In this document: positions 9,563 through 18,900 of the stretch, piece by piece | Numbering within the stretch: position 1 is the first letter of the stretch | Layout of the letters: each line of letters begins with the position of its first letter | The notes under the pieces: model-generated | What the model was told of the DNA's origin: nothing | Seen by the model: the letters and a program-made list of their open reading frames with translations, nothing else | Databases searched by the model: none | Made by a program: the position numbers and the translations under genes | NCBI GenBank assembly: GCA_014867205.1 | Contig: WGUO01000011.1 | Coordinates: forward strand, 1-64,000 | Origin: Muribaculaceae bacterium | GTDB lineage: Bacteria > Bacteroidota > Bacteroidia > Bacteroidales > Muribaculaceae | Length of the DNA stretch: 64,000 nucleotides | Direction of reading: 5' to 3'

Positions 9563-10966
9563 ATGAAAAAATATATAAAATCTCTTCTCGTGGCCATGAC
9601 GGCGGTATCGGCTCCCGTATTGCTCACCGCCTGCAGCGAGGATGACTACTATAGCGTCGACATCAACGGAGTCCCCGAGGCATCGGCCTATACAGACAAC
9701 GTTGTCGTAACTGTCGACCAGGAGACCAACACCGCCACGTTCGAGTTCACAGGCAAGGGGGTATACCCCGTATGGATCGTCGACGGCAAGAACTATTCGA
9801 GCAACATGCAGTTCTCGCGCTACTACCGCAAGGCCGGCGACTATTCCGTAGAGCTCAAGGTGGGCAACGGCAACGGCATCAGCAAGGGAACCATCACCAA
9901 GACCTTCCACATCGACAAGACAAAGATGAACGGCTTCCCCGGCTTCGTCTACGACAGCGAGTTCAACCTCTGGACCAAGGCCAAGCGCCAGATCAACAGT
10001 TTCTGGTACGCTCCGGGATGGTCGCAGATCGCCGACCCGGCCTGCAGTTTCGACGGCGACACCTTCACGCTCACGCTGCCCGAGGCCACTACAGACCAGT
10101 GGCAGGCGCAGATGCATGTCGGCACCGACATCAGCCTGCCCCAGGGCGAGCATTATGACGGCTCCGTGATCTTCACCACAAGCCAGGACATCAACAACAT
10201 CACGATGAAGATACACCCCGACGGCGATGACGACGACAGCCACTCGTTCTTCTGCAACCAGAAGATCAACCTGACCGCAGGCGAGCCGGCAGCATTCTTC
10301 TTCAGCGACCTCGAGGCAGACGTAGACATGAACAACCTCGTCTACACCTTCGACTTCGGAGGCAACCCGGCCGGCATCGAGATCGTGATCGAGAACATCG
10401 TACTCAAGAAGCACTCCGACAACGACGGCACAGTGCTGCCCGAGGTTCCCACAGAGCAGGAGCCGGTATGGGTTGACTGGGCGAGCGCCGACAACCTCTT
10501 CCACAACCCGAACTACACCGTAGGCTTCTACTACGCTCCGGGATGGTCGCAGATCGCCGACCCCGGCTTTACCGACGACGGCAACGGAGGCTACACGTTC
10601 ACACTCCCCTCGGCCACATTCGAGCGCTGGCAGGCACAGTGTCACCTCGACACCGACATCGTGATCGACGACCCCAACCAGGAGTATGACTTCTGCTGCA
10701 CCGTCGAGTCGAACGTCGACCTGGCCGCCGTGATGTTCAAGCTCGTCGAGACCAACTACGACGACACCGACGAGGGCAAGCGCGACAACAACTTCTTCTT
10801 CGCCGAGGAGAAGCCCGTGCCGGCCGGACAGACCAAGATATGGTTCTCCAAGGTCAAGGCGCCAGAGGCGATGCACGCCGTGTCGATGTTCTTCGACTTC
10901 GGAGGCAACCCCGACGGCACCGAGGTTAAGGTAAGCAAGATCATACTGCAGAAGCACCACGACTGA
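9563..10966 (+). CDS. Surface glycan-binding lipoprotein with two tandem binding modules
   Basis: Lipoprotein signal with Cys24 (PVLLTAC), followed by an acidic SEDDYY start. A PKD/Ig-like domain (about 40-125) is followed by two homologous modules. Each begins YAPGWSQIADP (Tyr149 and Tyr324) and ends with an FDFGGNP segment and a K/Q-K-H tail, resembling CBM4/9-type glycan-binding sandwiches. In the third position after SusC and SusD it takes the place of SusE/SGBP-B and probably holds beta-glucan chains at the surface. The two module starts share 32 identical bases at DNA level (10007-10038 and 10532-10563), so the duplication is recent or has been homogenised. The binding specificity is inferred only. 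Confidence 0.8.
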   Translation: MKKYIKSLLVAMTAVSAPVLLTACSEDDYYSVDINGVPEASAYTDNVVVTVDQETNTATFEFTGKGVYPVWIVDGKNYSSNMQFSRYYRKAGDYSVELKVGNGNGISKGTITKTFHIDKTKMNGFPGFVYDSEFNLWTKAKRQINSFWYAPGWSQIADPACSFDGDTFTLTLPEATTDQWQAQMHVGTDISLPQGEHYDGSVIFTTSQDINNITMKIHPDGDDDDSHSFFCNQKINLTAGEPAAFFFSDLEADVDMNNLVYTFDFGGNPAGIEIVIENIVLKKHSDNDGTVLPEVPTEQEPVWVDWASADNLFHNPNYTVGFYYAPGWSQIADPGFTDDGNGGYTFTLPSATFERWQAQCHLDTDIVIDDPNQEYDFCCTVESNVDLAAVMFKLVETNYDDTDEGKRDNNFFFAEEKPVPAGQTKIWFSKVKAPEAMHAVSMFFDFGGNPDGTEVKVSKIILQKHHD

Positions 10967-10991
10967 TGCCCGGCATCACTAACGGTTCAAA

Positions 10992-12113
10992 ATGAGAAAG
11001 ACAACCCTGACACTTATATCCGCGCTGCTTGTCATCGCCGCCGGCTGCGGCGGCGATGACAAGGAACCCGCCGCGCCGGAGACACCTGTCACCGTCTCGG
11101 CCGAGGTGCTCAGCTTCGGGCCGGAGGGCGGGGAGGCCTCATTCACGCTGACCACGCCCGGCGAATGGGACGCCATACCGTCGGCCACGTGGATGACTCT
11201 CGTGAAGAAAGGCACGCTCAACCGCGAGGGACGCGTCGAGGTATCCGTGACAGAGAACACGACGACAGCACCGCGCACAGGCACCGTCACGGTGCTCAGC
11301 GGCGCGCAGCGCGTGCAGGTCACGGTCAAGCAGCAGGGACAGCCCGAGCCTGCCGACCCCTCGATAACAGCACCCGACGGCTACAGTCTCGTATGGCATG
11401 ACGAGTTCGACGGCTCCGAGCTCAACCCCTCTGACTGGACCCACGAGGTGAAGGGACCCGGATGGGTCAACAACGAGCTCCAGACCTACGTCAACACCGC
11501 CTACGACGGCAAGCTCGTGACCGAGGTCAGCGGGGGCACCCTGCGGATAAACTGCCTCAAGGCCGGCGACGGCAAGATCGTGTCGGGCCGCATATATGCC
11601 CGCGTCAACACCGGATGGAAGTACGGCATATTCGAGGCCGCCATCCGTCTGCCCAAGGGCAAAGGCACATGGCCTGCGTTCTGGATGATGCCCGTCAACA
11701 ACGACTTCAGCAAGACCCCGTGGCCTCTCTGCGGAGAGATCGACATCATGGAGGAGGTGGGATACCACCCGAACTACACGTCATCGTCGATACACACCGA
11801 GACCTACAACCACACCAAGAACACGCAGAAGACAGCCGAGCGGCTCACCCAGGGCGCACAGGATGACTTCCACATCTACCGCCTGGAGTGGACCGAGGAC
11901 TATATCCGCACATATGTCGACGACAAGCCGTTGCTTGTCTTTGCCAACGACGGCAAGGGCGACATGAAGACATGGCCCTTCACGCGCGCCTTCTACCCCA
12001 TCCTCAACCTGGCGTGGGGCGGAGACTGGGGCGGAGCGCAGGGCGTCGACGAGTCCTGCCTCCCCGCCACAATGGAGGTGGACTATATCCGCGTGTTCCA
12101 GAAAACGAAGTAA
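10992..12113 (+). CDS. GH16 endo-beta-glucanase lipoprotein with BACON-like domain
   Basis: Lipoprotein signal with Cys19 (LVIAAGC). A BACON/Ig-like domain follows (about 33-118), then the GH16 catalytic domain (about 125-373). The active-site motif EIDIMEE gives nucleophile Glu249, Asp251 and acid/base Glu254. The extra residue in ExDxxE spacing (EIDIME) is the form found in laminarinase and lichenase-type GH16 enzymes, so cleavage of beta-1,3 or mixed beta-1,3/1,4 glucan is expected. It is probably tethered at the cell surface, where it makes fragments for SusCD. The gene starts 25 bases after the binding protein and the GH5 gene starts 4 bases after its stop. Confidence 0.92.
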   Translation: MRKTTLTLISALLVIAAGCGGDDKEPAAPETPVTVSAEVLSFGPEGGEASFTLTTPGEWDAIPSATWMTLVKKGTLNREGRVEVSVTENTTTAPRTGTVTVLSGAQRVQVTVKQQGQPEPADPSITAPDGYSLVWHDEFDGSELNPSDWTHEVKGPGWVNNELQTYVNTAYDGKLVTEVSGGTLRINCLKAGDGKIVSGRIYARVNTGWKYGIFEAAIRLPKGKGTWPAFWMMPVNNDFSKTPWPLCGEIDIMEEVGYHPNYTSSSIHTETYNHTKNTQKTAERLTQGAQDDFHIYRLEWTEDYIRTYVDDKPLLVFANDGKGDMKTWPFTRAFYPILNLAWGGDWGGAQGVDESCLPATMEVDYIRVFQKTK

Positions 12114-12117
12114 CGTC

Positions 12118-13380
12118 ATGAAAAATGTGATCTTAAGTTTTATAATGCTTTTTGCCGGGGCTGTCGGGACATCGACTTCCGCAGCCGCCGGTGAAAACCA
12201 CTTCGTCACTGTCAAAGGCCACGACCTTGTGACCCCGCAGGGCGAGAAACTATTCATCAGGGGCACGAACCTGGGCAACTGGCTCAACCCCGAGGGCTAC
12301 ATGTTCGGCTTCACGAAGACCAACTCGCCGAGGTTCATCAACGAGATGTTCTGCCAGATGGTAGGCGAGGAAGCGACCGCCGACTTCTGGGAGGCGTTCA
12401 AGGACAGCTACATCACCCGCGCCGACATCGACTACATAGCGTCGACCGGAGCGAACACCATACGCCTGCCCTTCCACTACAAACTCTTCACCGACGAGGA
12501 CTACATGGGGCGCGCGTCGGGCCATGACGGCTTCGAGCGCATCGACAGCGTGGTGGAGTGGTGCCGCGCCAACCGGCTATACCTGATACTCGACATGCAC
12601 GACGCGCCCGGCGGCCAGACCGGCGACAACATCGACGACAGCTACGCCTATCCCTGGCTGTTCGAGAGCGAGAGGGCACAGCGCCTGATGTGCGACATCT
12701 GGAGCCGCATCGCCGCCCGCTATGCCGACGAGCCGGTGATTCTCGGCTATGAGGTATTCAACGAGCCGATAGCACATTTCTTCGACAACAAGGATGAACT
12801 CAACTCGCGCCTCGAGGCTGTGCAGAAGATGGCCGTGGAGGCGATACGCAGGCACGACCGCAACCACATCGTGCTCATCGGGGGCGCGCAGTGGAACAGC
12901 AACTTCCGGCCGTTCACCGACTGGAAATATGACGACAAACTGATGTACACCTGCCACCGCTACGGCGGCGACCCGACAGCCGACGCCATACGCGAGTACA
13001 TAGACTTCCGCGACAGGACAGGCGTGCCGATGTATATGGGCGAGATCGGCCACAACACCGACGAGTGGCAGGCGGCGTTCTGCAAGGTGCTCGAGGAGAA
13101 CAACATCGGCTATACATTCTGGCCCTACAAGAAACTCGACGACTCATGCATGATGGGCATAAAGCGGCCCGAGGGGTGGGAGGCCGTGGTGAAGTTCGCC
13201 GAGAGTCCGCGCTCGAGTTACGCAGAGATACGCGAGAGCCGCCCCGACCGCGAGGCCGCGCTCAGGGCCATGAAGGCGTTCATCGAGAACAGCCGCTGCG
13301 CCAACTGCGTGCCGCAGGCCTCATACATCAGGTCGATAGGGCTGCGCCCCACGGTCGACTACGCCGCCAATTCCAAGTAA
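12118..13380 (+). CDS. GH5-family glucanase
   Basis: Secreted glycoside hydrolase (signal peptide about 1-24, no lipobox Cys). Motifs of clan GH-A are clear: RGTNLGNW near the N-terminus, the acid/base in FNEP (Glu216), and the nucleophile in MGEIGHN (Glu309). The GTNLGNW start resembles exo-beta-1,3-glucanase-like GH5 enzymes, so beta-1,3 or beta-1,6 glucan bonds are likely targets; cellulase activity cannot be excluded. Its length of 420 residues is normal. It lies between the GH16 and GH3 genes, as expected for a middle step between endo-cleavage and release of glucose. Confidence 0.9.
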   Translation: MKNVILSFIMLFAGAVGTSTSAAAGENHFVTVKGHDLVTPQGEKLFIRGTNLGNWLNPEGYMFGFTKTNSPRFINEMFCQMVGEEATADFWEAFKDSYITRADIDYIASTGANTIRLPFHYKLFTDEDYMGRASGHDGFERIDSVVEWCRANRLYLILDMHDAPGGQTGDNIDDSYAYPWLFESERAQRLMCDIWSRIAARYADEPVILGYEVFNEPIAHFFDNKDELNSRLEAVQKMAVEAIRRHDRNHIVLIGGAQWNSNFRPFTDWKYDDKLMYTCHRYGGDPTADAIREYIDFRDRTGVPMYMGEIGHNTDEWQAAFCKVLEENNIGYTFWPYKKLDDSCMMGIKRPEGWEAVVKFAESPRSSYAEIRESRPDREAALRAMKAFIENSRCANCVPQASYIRSIGLRPTVDYAANSK

Positions 13381-13410
13381 CCCAATAAACAACATTTCAG
13401 GACACAGATC

Positions 13411-15645
13411 ATGAGAACCATCACCGCGCTGGCGATGGCCGCCCTGACCACGCTCACGGCGGCGGCCGGCAAGAATATCCCGGTCTACCGCGACGCGACC
13501 CGCCCTCTGGAGGAGAGGGTCGAGGATGCCCTGTCGCGGATGACCACGCAGGAGAAGATCGACATAATACACGCACAGTCAAAATTCTGCTCGAAGGGCG
13601 TGCCGCGTCTCGGCATCCCCGAGCTTTGGACCACCGACGGTCCCCACGGCATACGCCCCGAGGTGCTCTGGGACGAATGGGACCAGGCCCGCTGGACCAA
13701 TGACTCGTGCGTGGCGTTCCCGGCCCTGACATGCCTCGCGGCCTCGTGGAACCCGGAGGTATCCCGCCTCTACGGCGAGTCAATGGGCGAGGAGGCACGA
13801 TTCCGCGGCAAGGATGTCGTGCTCGGACCCGGCGTCAACATATACCGCACACCGGTCAACGGACGCAATTTCGAGTATATGGGCGAGGACCCCTATCTGG
13901 CGTCGATAATGGTGGTGCCATACATCCAGGGTCTTCAGGACCGGGGCGTGGCGGCGTGCGTGAAGCATTACGCGCTCAACAACAACGAGGTGAACCGCCA
14001 CACCACCAATGTCCGCATCGACGACCGCACCCTCTACGAGATATACCTGCCGGCCTTCAAGGCAGCGGTGCAGAAGGGTGGCGCGTGGTCGCTGATGGCG
14101 GCCTACAACCTCTACCGCGACGAGCATCTGTGCCACAACGGCCGCATGCTCAACGACATCCTGAAGAGGGAATGGGGCTTTGACGGCGCGGTGATCAGCG
14201 ACTGGGGAGGCACCCATGACACGTATCAGGCGATAGTCAACGGACTCGACCTTGAGTTCGGCAGCTGGACCGACGGCCTGGCCAACGGGGCGAGCAACGC
14301 CTACGACAACTACTATATGGCCCGCCCCTACCTCCAGATGATAAAGGAGGGTAAGGTAGGCACCGCCGAGCTCGACGACAAGGCACGCCGCGTGCTGCGC
14401 CTGATCATGCGCACGGCGATGGACTACAGCAAGGGCGACGGCGAGATGTGCAGCGACGCCCACTATGCGGCCGCACGCCGCATAGGCGACGAGGGCATCG
14501 TGCTTCTCCGCAACGAGGGTCATGTGCTCCCTCTCCCCCGCACGGCCGGAAAGCGGATACTCGTTGTCGGCGAGAATGCCATAAAGATGATGACTGTCGG
14601 AGGGGGCAGCTCGTCGCTCAAGGTGCAGCGCGAGATCTCACCGCTCGACGGCATACGCGTCGCGGCCGCATCTTACGGCATCGACGTGGACTATGAGCGC
14701 GGATATGTGGGCGACGTGACCGGGGAATACAACGGCGTCATCACCGGCCAGGACCTCACTGACAGCCGCACGGCGGCGCAGCTGATAGCCGACGCCGTGG
14801 CAAAGGCGCGCCGGGCCGACTATGTGGTGTTCGTGGGTGGACTCAACAAGAGCGCGGGGCAGGACTGCGAGGATGCCGACCGCGCCGGACTCGGCCTCCC
14901 TTACGGTCAGGATGAGGTGATCAGCGCCCTGGCGGCCGCCAACCCGCGCCTTGTGGTGGTAAATGTCAGCGGCAACGCGGTGGCTATGCCCTGGGTTGGC
15001 AAGGTGCCGGCGATAGTCCAGGCATGGTTCCTCGGCTCGGAGTCGGGCCATTCGATCGCCGACGTGCTCTTCGGCGAGGTCAACCCGTCGGGCAAGCTCC
15101 CCTTCACGTTCCCCGTGGCGCTTGAGGACAACGCGGCCCATGCATTAGGCACGTATCCGGGCGTGCAGCGCGAGGACTCCCCTATCCTCGACCTTGACTA
15201 TGCCGAGGGCATACTCGTAGGCTACCGCTGGCACGACACAAAGAAGATCAAGCCGCTGTTCGCCTTCGGCCACGGCCTGAGCTATACAGACTTCAGGTTC
15301 GGCAAGATGACCGCCGACCGCACCGAGATGACCGCCGACGGCACAGTGACCTTCACCGTGCCCGTCACCAACACCGGTGCAGTTCCCGGAGCCGAGGTGG
15401 TGCAGCTCTACATCAGCGACCCCAAATGCAGCGTGGAGCGTCCCGCCAAGGAACTAAAGGGCTTCGCCAAGGTGTTCCTGCAGCCCGGCGAGACCCGCGA
15501 CGTAACACTGACAGTCGACCGCGAGGCACTATCATATTTCGACCCGGACAGGCATGAATGGGTCGCAGAACCCGGACAATTCGTGGCGTCGGCCGGCCCG
15601 GCATCTGACGACATCAAAACAACCGTCAAATTCAATTTGAAATGA
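13411..15645 (+). CDS. GH3 beta-glucosidase (BglX-like)
   Basis: Releases glucose from short beta-glucan oligosaccharides, probably in the periplasm (signal peptide about 1-20). The GH3 N-terminal barrel carries the nucleophile Asp264 in VISDWGG. The GH3 C-terminal sandwich (about 380-630) and a fibronectin-III-like domain (about 660-740) complete the standard three-domain BglX layout at 744 residues. It is the last gene of the PUL, 30 bases after GH5, and is followed by a strong hairpin terminator at 15803-15832. Related GH3 enzymes also act on xylosides, but the locus context favours glucosides. Confidence 0.93.
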   Translation: MRTITALAMAALTTLTAAAGKNIPVYRDATRPLEERVEDALSRMTTQEKIDIIHAQSKFCSKGVPRLGIPELWTTDGPHGIRPEVLWDEWDQARWTNDSCVAFPALTCLAASWNPEVSRLYGESMGEEARFRGKDVVLGPGVNIYRTPVNGRNFEYMGEDPYLASIMVVPYIQGLQDRGVAACVKHYALNNNEVNRHTTNVRIDDRTLYEIYLPAFKAAVQKGGAWSLMAAYNLYRDEHLCHNGRMLNDILKREWGFDGAVISDWGGTHDTYQAIVNGLDLEFGSWTDGLANGASNAYDNYYMARPYLQMIKEGKVGTAELDDKARRVLRLIMRTAMDYSKGDGEMCSDAHYAAARRIGDEGIVLLRNEGHVLPLPRTAGKRILVVGENAIKMMTVGGGSSSLKVQREISPLDGIRVAAASYGIDVDYERGYVGDVTGEYNGVITGQDLTDSRTAAQLIADAVAKARRADYVVFVGGLNKSAGQDCEDADRAGLGLPYGQDEVISALAAANPRLVVVNVSGNAVAMPWVGKVPAIVQAWFLGSESGHSIADVLFGEVNPSGKLPFTFPVALEDNAAHALGTYPGVQREDSPILDLDYAEGILVGYRWHDTKKIKPLFAFGHGLSYTDFRFGKMTADRTEMTADGTVTFTVPVTNTGAVPGAEVVQLYISDPKCSVERPAKELKGFAKVFLQPGETRDVTLTVDREALSYFDPDRHEWVAEPGQFVASAGPASDDIKTTVKFNLK

Positions 15646-15802
15646 AAAACATTGTATCATTGACAGCCGCCGGTGCCGGCGGACGCCTTGTGCCACAGAC
15701 ACGATCCATACACCGCTGAAACAAAATTATGAAAGACAGGATAAGTTAGAATAGTTCAATAGTTAGTTTACAAGTAGATTTTAGAAGGTTAATATGTGAT
15801 AG

Positions 15803-15832
15803 GATTGCGCGGGCCGTGAGGTCCGCGCAATC
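15803..15832 (+). terminator. Intrinsic terminator of the beta-glucan PUL
   Basis: Perfect 10-bp inverted repeat GATTGCGCGG/CCGCGCAATC with a 10-base loop, followed by TCATTT. It lies 158 bases after the GH3 stop. No gene is seen between the two. Confidence 0.7.
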
Positions 15833-15859
15833 TCATTTCCAAATGCCATGTTACCCCAA

Positions 15860-15901
15860 AAGACCGGGGGCTGCCCCGCTGACGCGGCACAGCCCCCGGC
15901 T
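15860..15901 (-). terminator. Intrinsic terminator of the GLUG/amylase operon
   Basis: GC-rich stem CCGGGGGCT/AGCCCCCGG (15864-15872 and 15891-15899) followed on the minus strand by CTTTT. It sits 18 bases beyond the amylase stop codon. It faces the PUL terminator, so the two units converge cleanly. Confidence 0.7.
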
Positions 15902-15918
15902 ACAAACAACAATATGTA

Positions 15919-18900
15919 TCAGTTCATCTTGATGAATGCGGGCACCCATGCGCTCACGCTTACGCTGCCGCTTACGTTGCCGCCGTTGATAAGGTCGACG
16001 CCTGTGCCGCCGATAGAGACATTCGCGTCGCTCTGCGAGAAGATCACGATGACCTTGTTGCCGGTCTGCGAGTCAGTCTTGGTTATGACCTCGAGGCCAT
16101 TGCCGCGCTCGTCACGCTCCACGCTGCCGCGCCAGAGGGCGGGGTTGGCCTTTCGGGCGTTGAATACCTTGGCCACATAGTCATGTACCTTCTGCTCGTT
16201 TCCGTTGAAGCCCGAGATGCGGCCTGAGGTGCGGGCCTTGTTGTCGGCATTGCCGTTGCCGCTCTTGTCGCCGATCTCGTCGCCATAGTATGTGCAGGTC
16301 GGGCCTGAATAGGCAGCCACCGCCGCATGGCGTGTCATAAGCTTTTCAGGTGAGTTGTTGACATCGACCACGTCACCGACGCGGGCCGTGTCATGGTTGC
16401 TCAGGAAGATGGTCGGGTTGACTCCGTCGTCGCGGTATCCGCGGGTCTTGGCGTCACTGGCCAGGAACCAGCCGATCGAGCCCATGCCGTAGCCGAGGCT
16501 GACCAGGTTGTCCTTGCCGTCGAAGTCCATGACGCTCTTGAGGCCATCCTGCTGAGTGACGGTGATGCCGCCTGCGCCGGTCCAGTCCTCGCCGACCATA
16601 TAGGCCAGCGTACCCCACTTCTCGCCTCGGGCCTTGCGCTCGTTGGCGACAGCCTCGGCCTCGCGGCGAAGGTCGTTCCAATAATTGTGGCCACCCTGGT
16701 AAACCTGGTAGCACTGGTCGAGACGCCAGCCGTCGACGCCGCGCTCCATCCAGTACCGGATCACCTCCTTGAAGTAGTCGAGTGAGCCGGGATACTGAAT
16801 GTTGCCTGACTCGGAGCCGCGCACGTTCGGGGTGTTGTCCTGGGTAGATATCCACTTGCCGTTGGGCGAAGCCTGGCTGACGCCGCCGTGATGTCCGAAC
16901 ACGCCGTCAAGTATCACATATATCCCACGGTTGTGGGCCTCCCGGATGAGTTCGTCGAACTCGGCCTCACTGCCGAACTTCGGGTCAACCTTGAAGTAGT
17001 TGGTGCAGAAATATCCGGTGGCCTGGAGTTTCTCGCCGCCCATTCCGTTGGTCGAGTCGAATATCGGGGTCAGCCAGATTGCGTTCATGCCGAGTTCCTT
17101 GATATAGTCGAGGGCATTGATCACGCCGCGCAGGTTGCCGTTCTTGCGGTGGCCTTCGGGGCCCCACATGTCGCTGTAGCCGCTCGCGCCGCCGTCGCCG
17201 TGCTGGAACGAGCCGACCATAATCTGGTAGATCGAGAGCTCGCGCCAGTCGCCGGTCATCGTGTAGACGGGCTGGCTGTCGTCGCGGGTGAAGGTGTACT
17301 CGGCCTGTGTCGAGCCGACGCTGTTGGAGGCCGTTACGCTGAACTTGGCGGACTGCTTGTCGGCGGTGAGATACTCAGATACAGACACGGAGTTGGAGCC
17401 GTTGCCGAGGTTAAGCGATCGGCCGTTGAATGTGGCCGTGATTGTGGTCGGCTCGTTGCCGATGGTCACTGTGATCGACGACGAGCCCTTGACGTTGCCG
17501 CCGGCCGGAGAAAAAGTCACCGAGGGCTTCTGCGGACCGGTGACGTACTCGCCCTTGTCGCCGTTCTTGTCATAGAGGTGTCCCTTGACGAAGGTCAGGT
17601 CGCCCGACTGGTCGCCCGAGCCGTTGTTGAACACGAGTCCGGTCGTGCCCTCGGGGCATGTGAACGAATATACCTTGTCCTTATACACAGTCATGTCCCT
17701 GCCGGGCCATTCGGATGCCTCCGTGCCGCCCCAGTAGTGTACCTTGACGGTCTGCCAGTTCGACGAGCTGTTGTCGAAATAGATGGTGTTCTCGCCGGGA
17801 GTCGGAGGTGTCGGAGGAGTCGGGGGTGTCGGGGGATTATCGCCTACCTTGTTGCCGTCGCAGTCATAGGTCTGCTTGTCGACATACTGCTTGTCGCCGC
17901 TCTGCTCGCTGCCGCTGTTGCTGAAGATGACCTGTGTGGGGAGAGGCTTTCCGTCGGGGAGAGTCCACTTCCAGAGGTCGCCCTCCCTGGTCATGGCGTC
18001 GCCGGGCCAAGTGCCGTTCGAGCAGCAGTTCTCGCTGTCATTCCATACCCATACGGTCGGGTTGCTCCAGTTCTTGGTGTTCTTGAGGTAGATGTAGTGG
18101 CCCTGGGGCTGGGGCTGGTCGGTCTTGGTGTAGGTGAACGACTGCACGCGGTCGCCTGCCTGGTTGGCCACATATGTCGAGACAGTGGTTGTCTCGGAAA
18201 GGGTCAGGGGCGCGGTGTAGAGAGTCGAGGATGCGTTGGCGGTGCCTGATGTGGTGTAGTGTATCGGGCTGCCGTCGCTGCTTGTCAGTGAAACCTGGAG
18301 AGTTGAGGTGAAGGTAGTGCCCGAGGCGGGGGTTGCCGTTACCACGGGAGCCTGGGGACGCGGGGGTGTCGGGGGATCGACGCCACGGATTGTTCCGTAA
18401 GGCTCGATGAGGAGCACGGGGCCGGAGGCGGTCATTGTGACCTTTCCGCCCGACACGACGCCGGTTACGGCGGTGTTGTAGCCATCCATTACCTTCGCGC
18501 CGTCCTGGAATGCGTTGCCGACACTCACGGTGTAGCTCTGGCCGTTCTGGGTGTTGAGCTTGATTACAACTGCGTTCGAGTAGTCGCCGTCGGTGAATGT
18601 ACGGGCATAGGTGTCAGAGCCGAGCTCGGTCTGCGTGCCTGCGCCGACCGCCGGGTTGCGGCGGCGGAACTGGCCGATCTTCTGCCAGTGCTTGTTGTCG
18701 TCGTTGTCGACGGCGTCCCAGTTGAAGTCGGAGCGTGTCGACATCGACTGGTCGGGACAGCCGTTCATGTAGCCGCGCGAGGTCTCGTCGCCGTAATAGA
18801 TCTGTGCGCCGCCGGGGCAGAGCAGCAGCATTGTGGCCACCTTCTTCTGGTCGCCGGGGCGGTGGAGGCCCGTGTCATGCGACGACACATAGTTGAGCAC

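Noticed and set aside
8849..10960. Long minus-strand open frame (703 codons) opposite susD and the binding protein
   Set aside because: It lies wholly over two genes with clear family motifs, is rich in Val/Leu/Gly as expected from reading high-GC codons backwards, and shows no domain.
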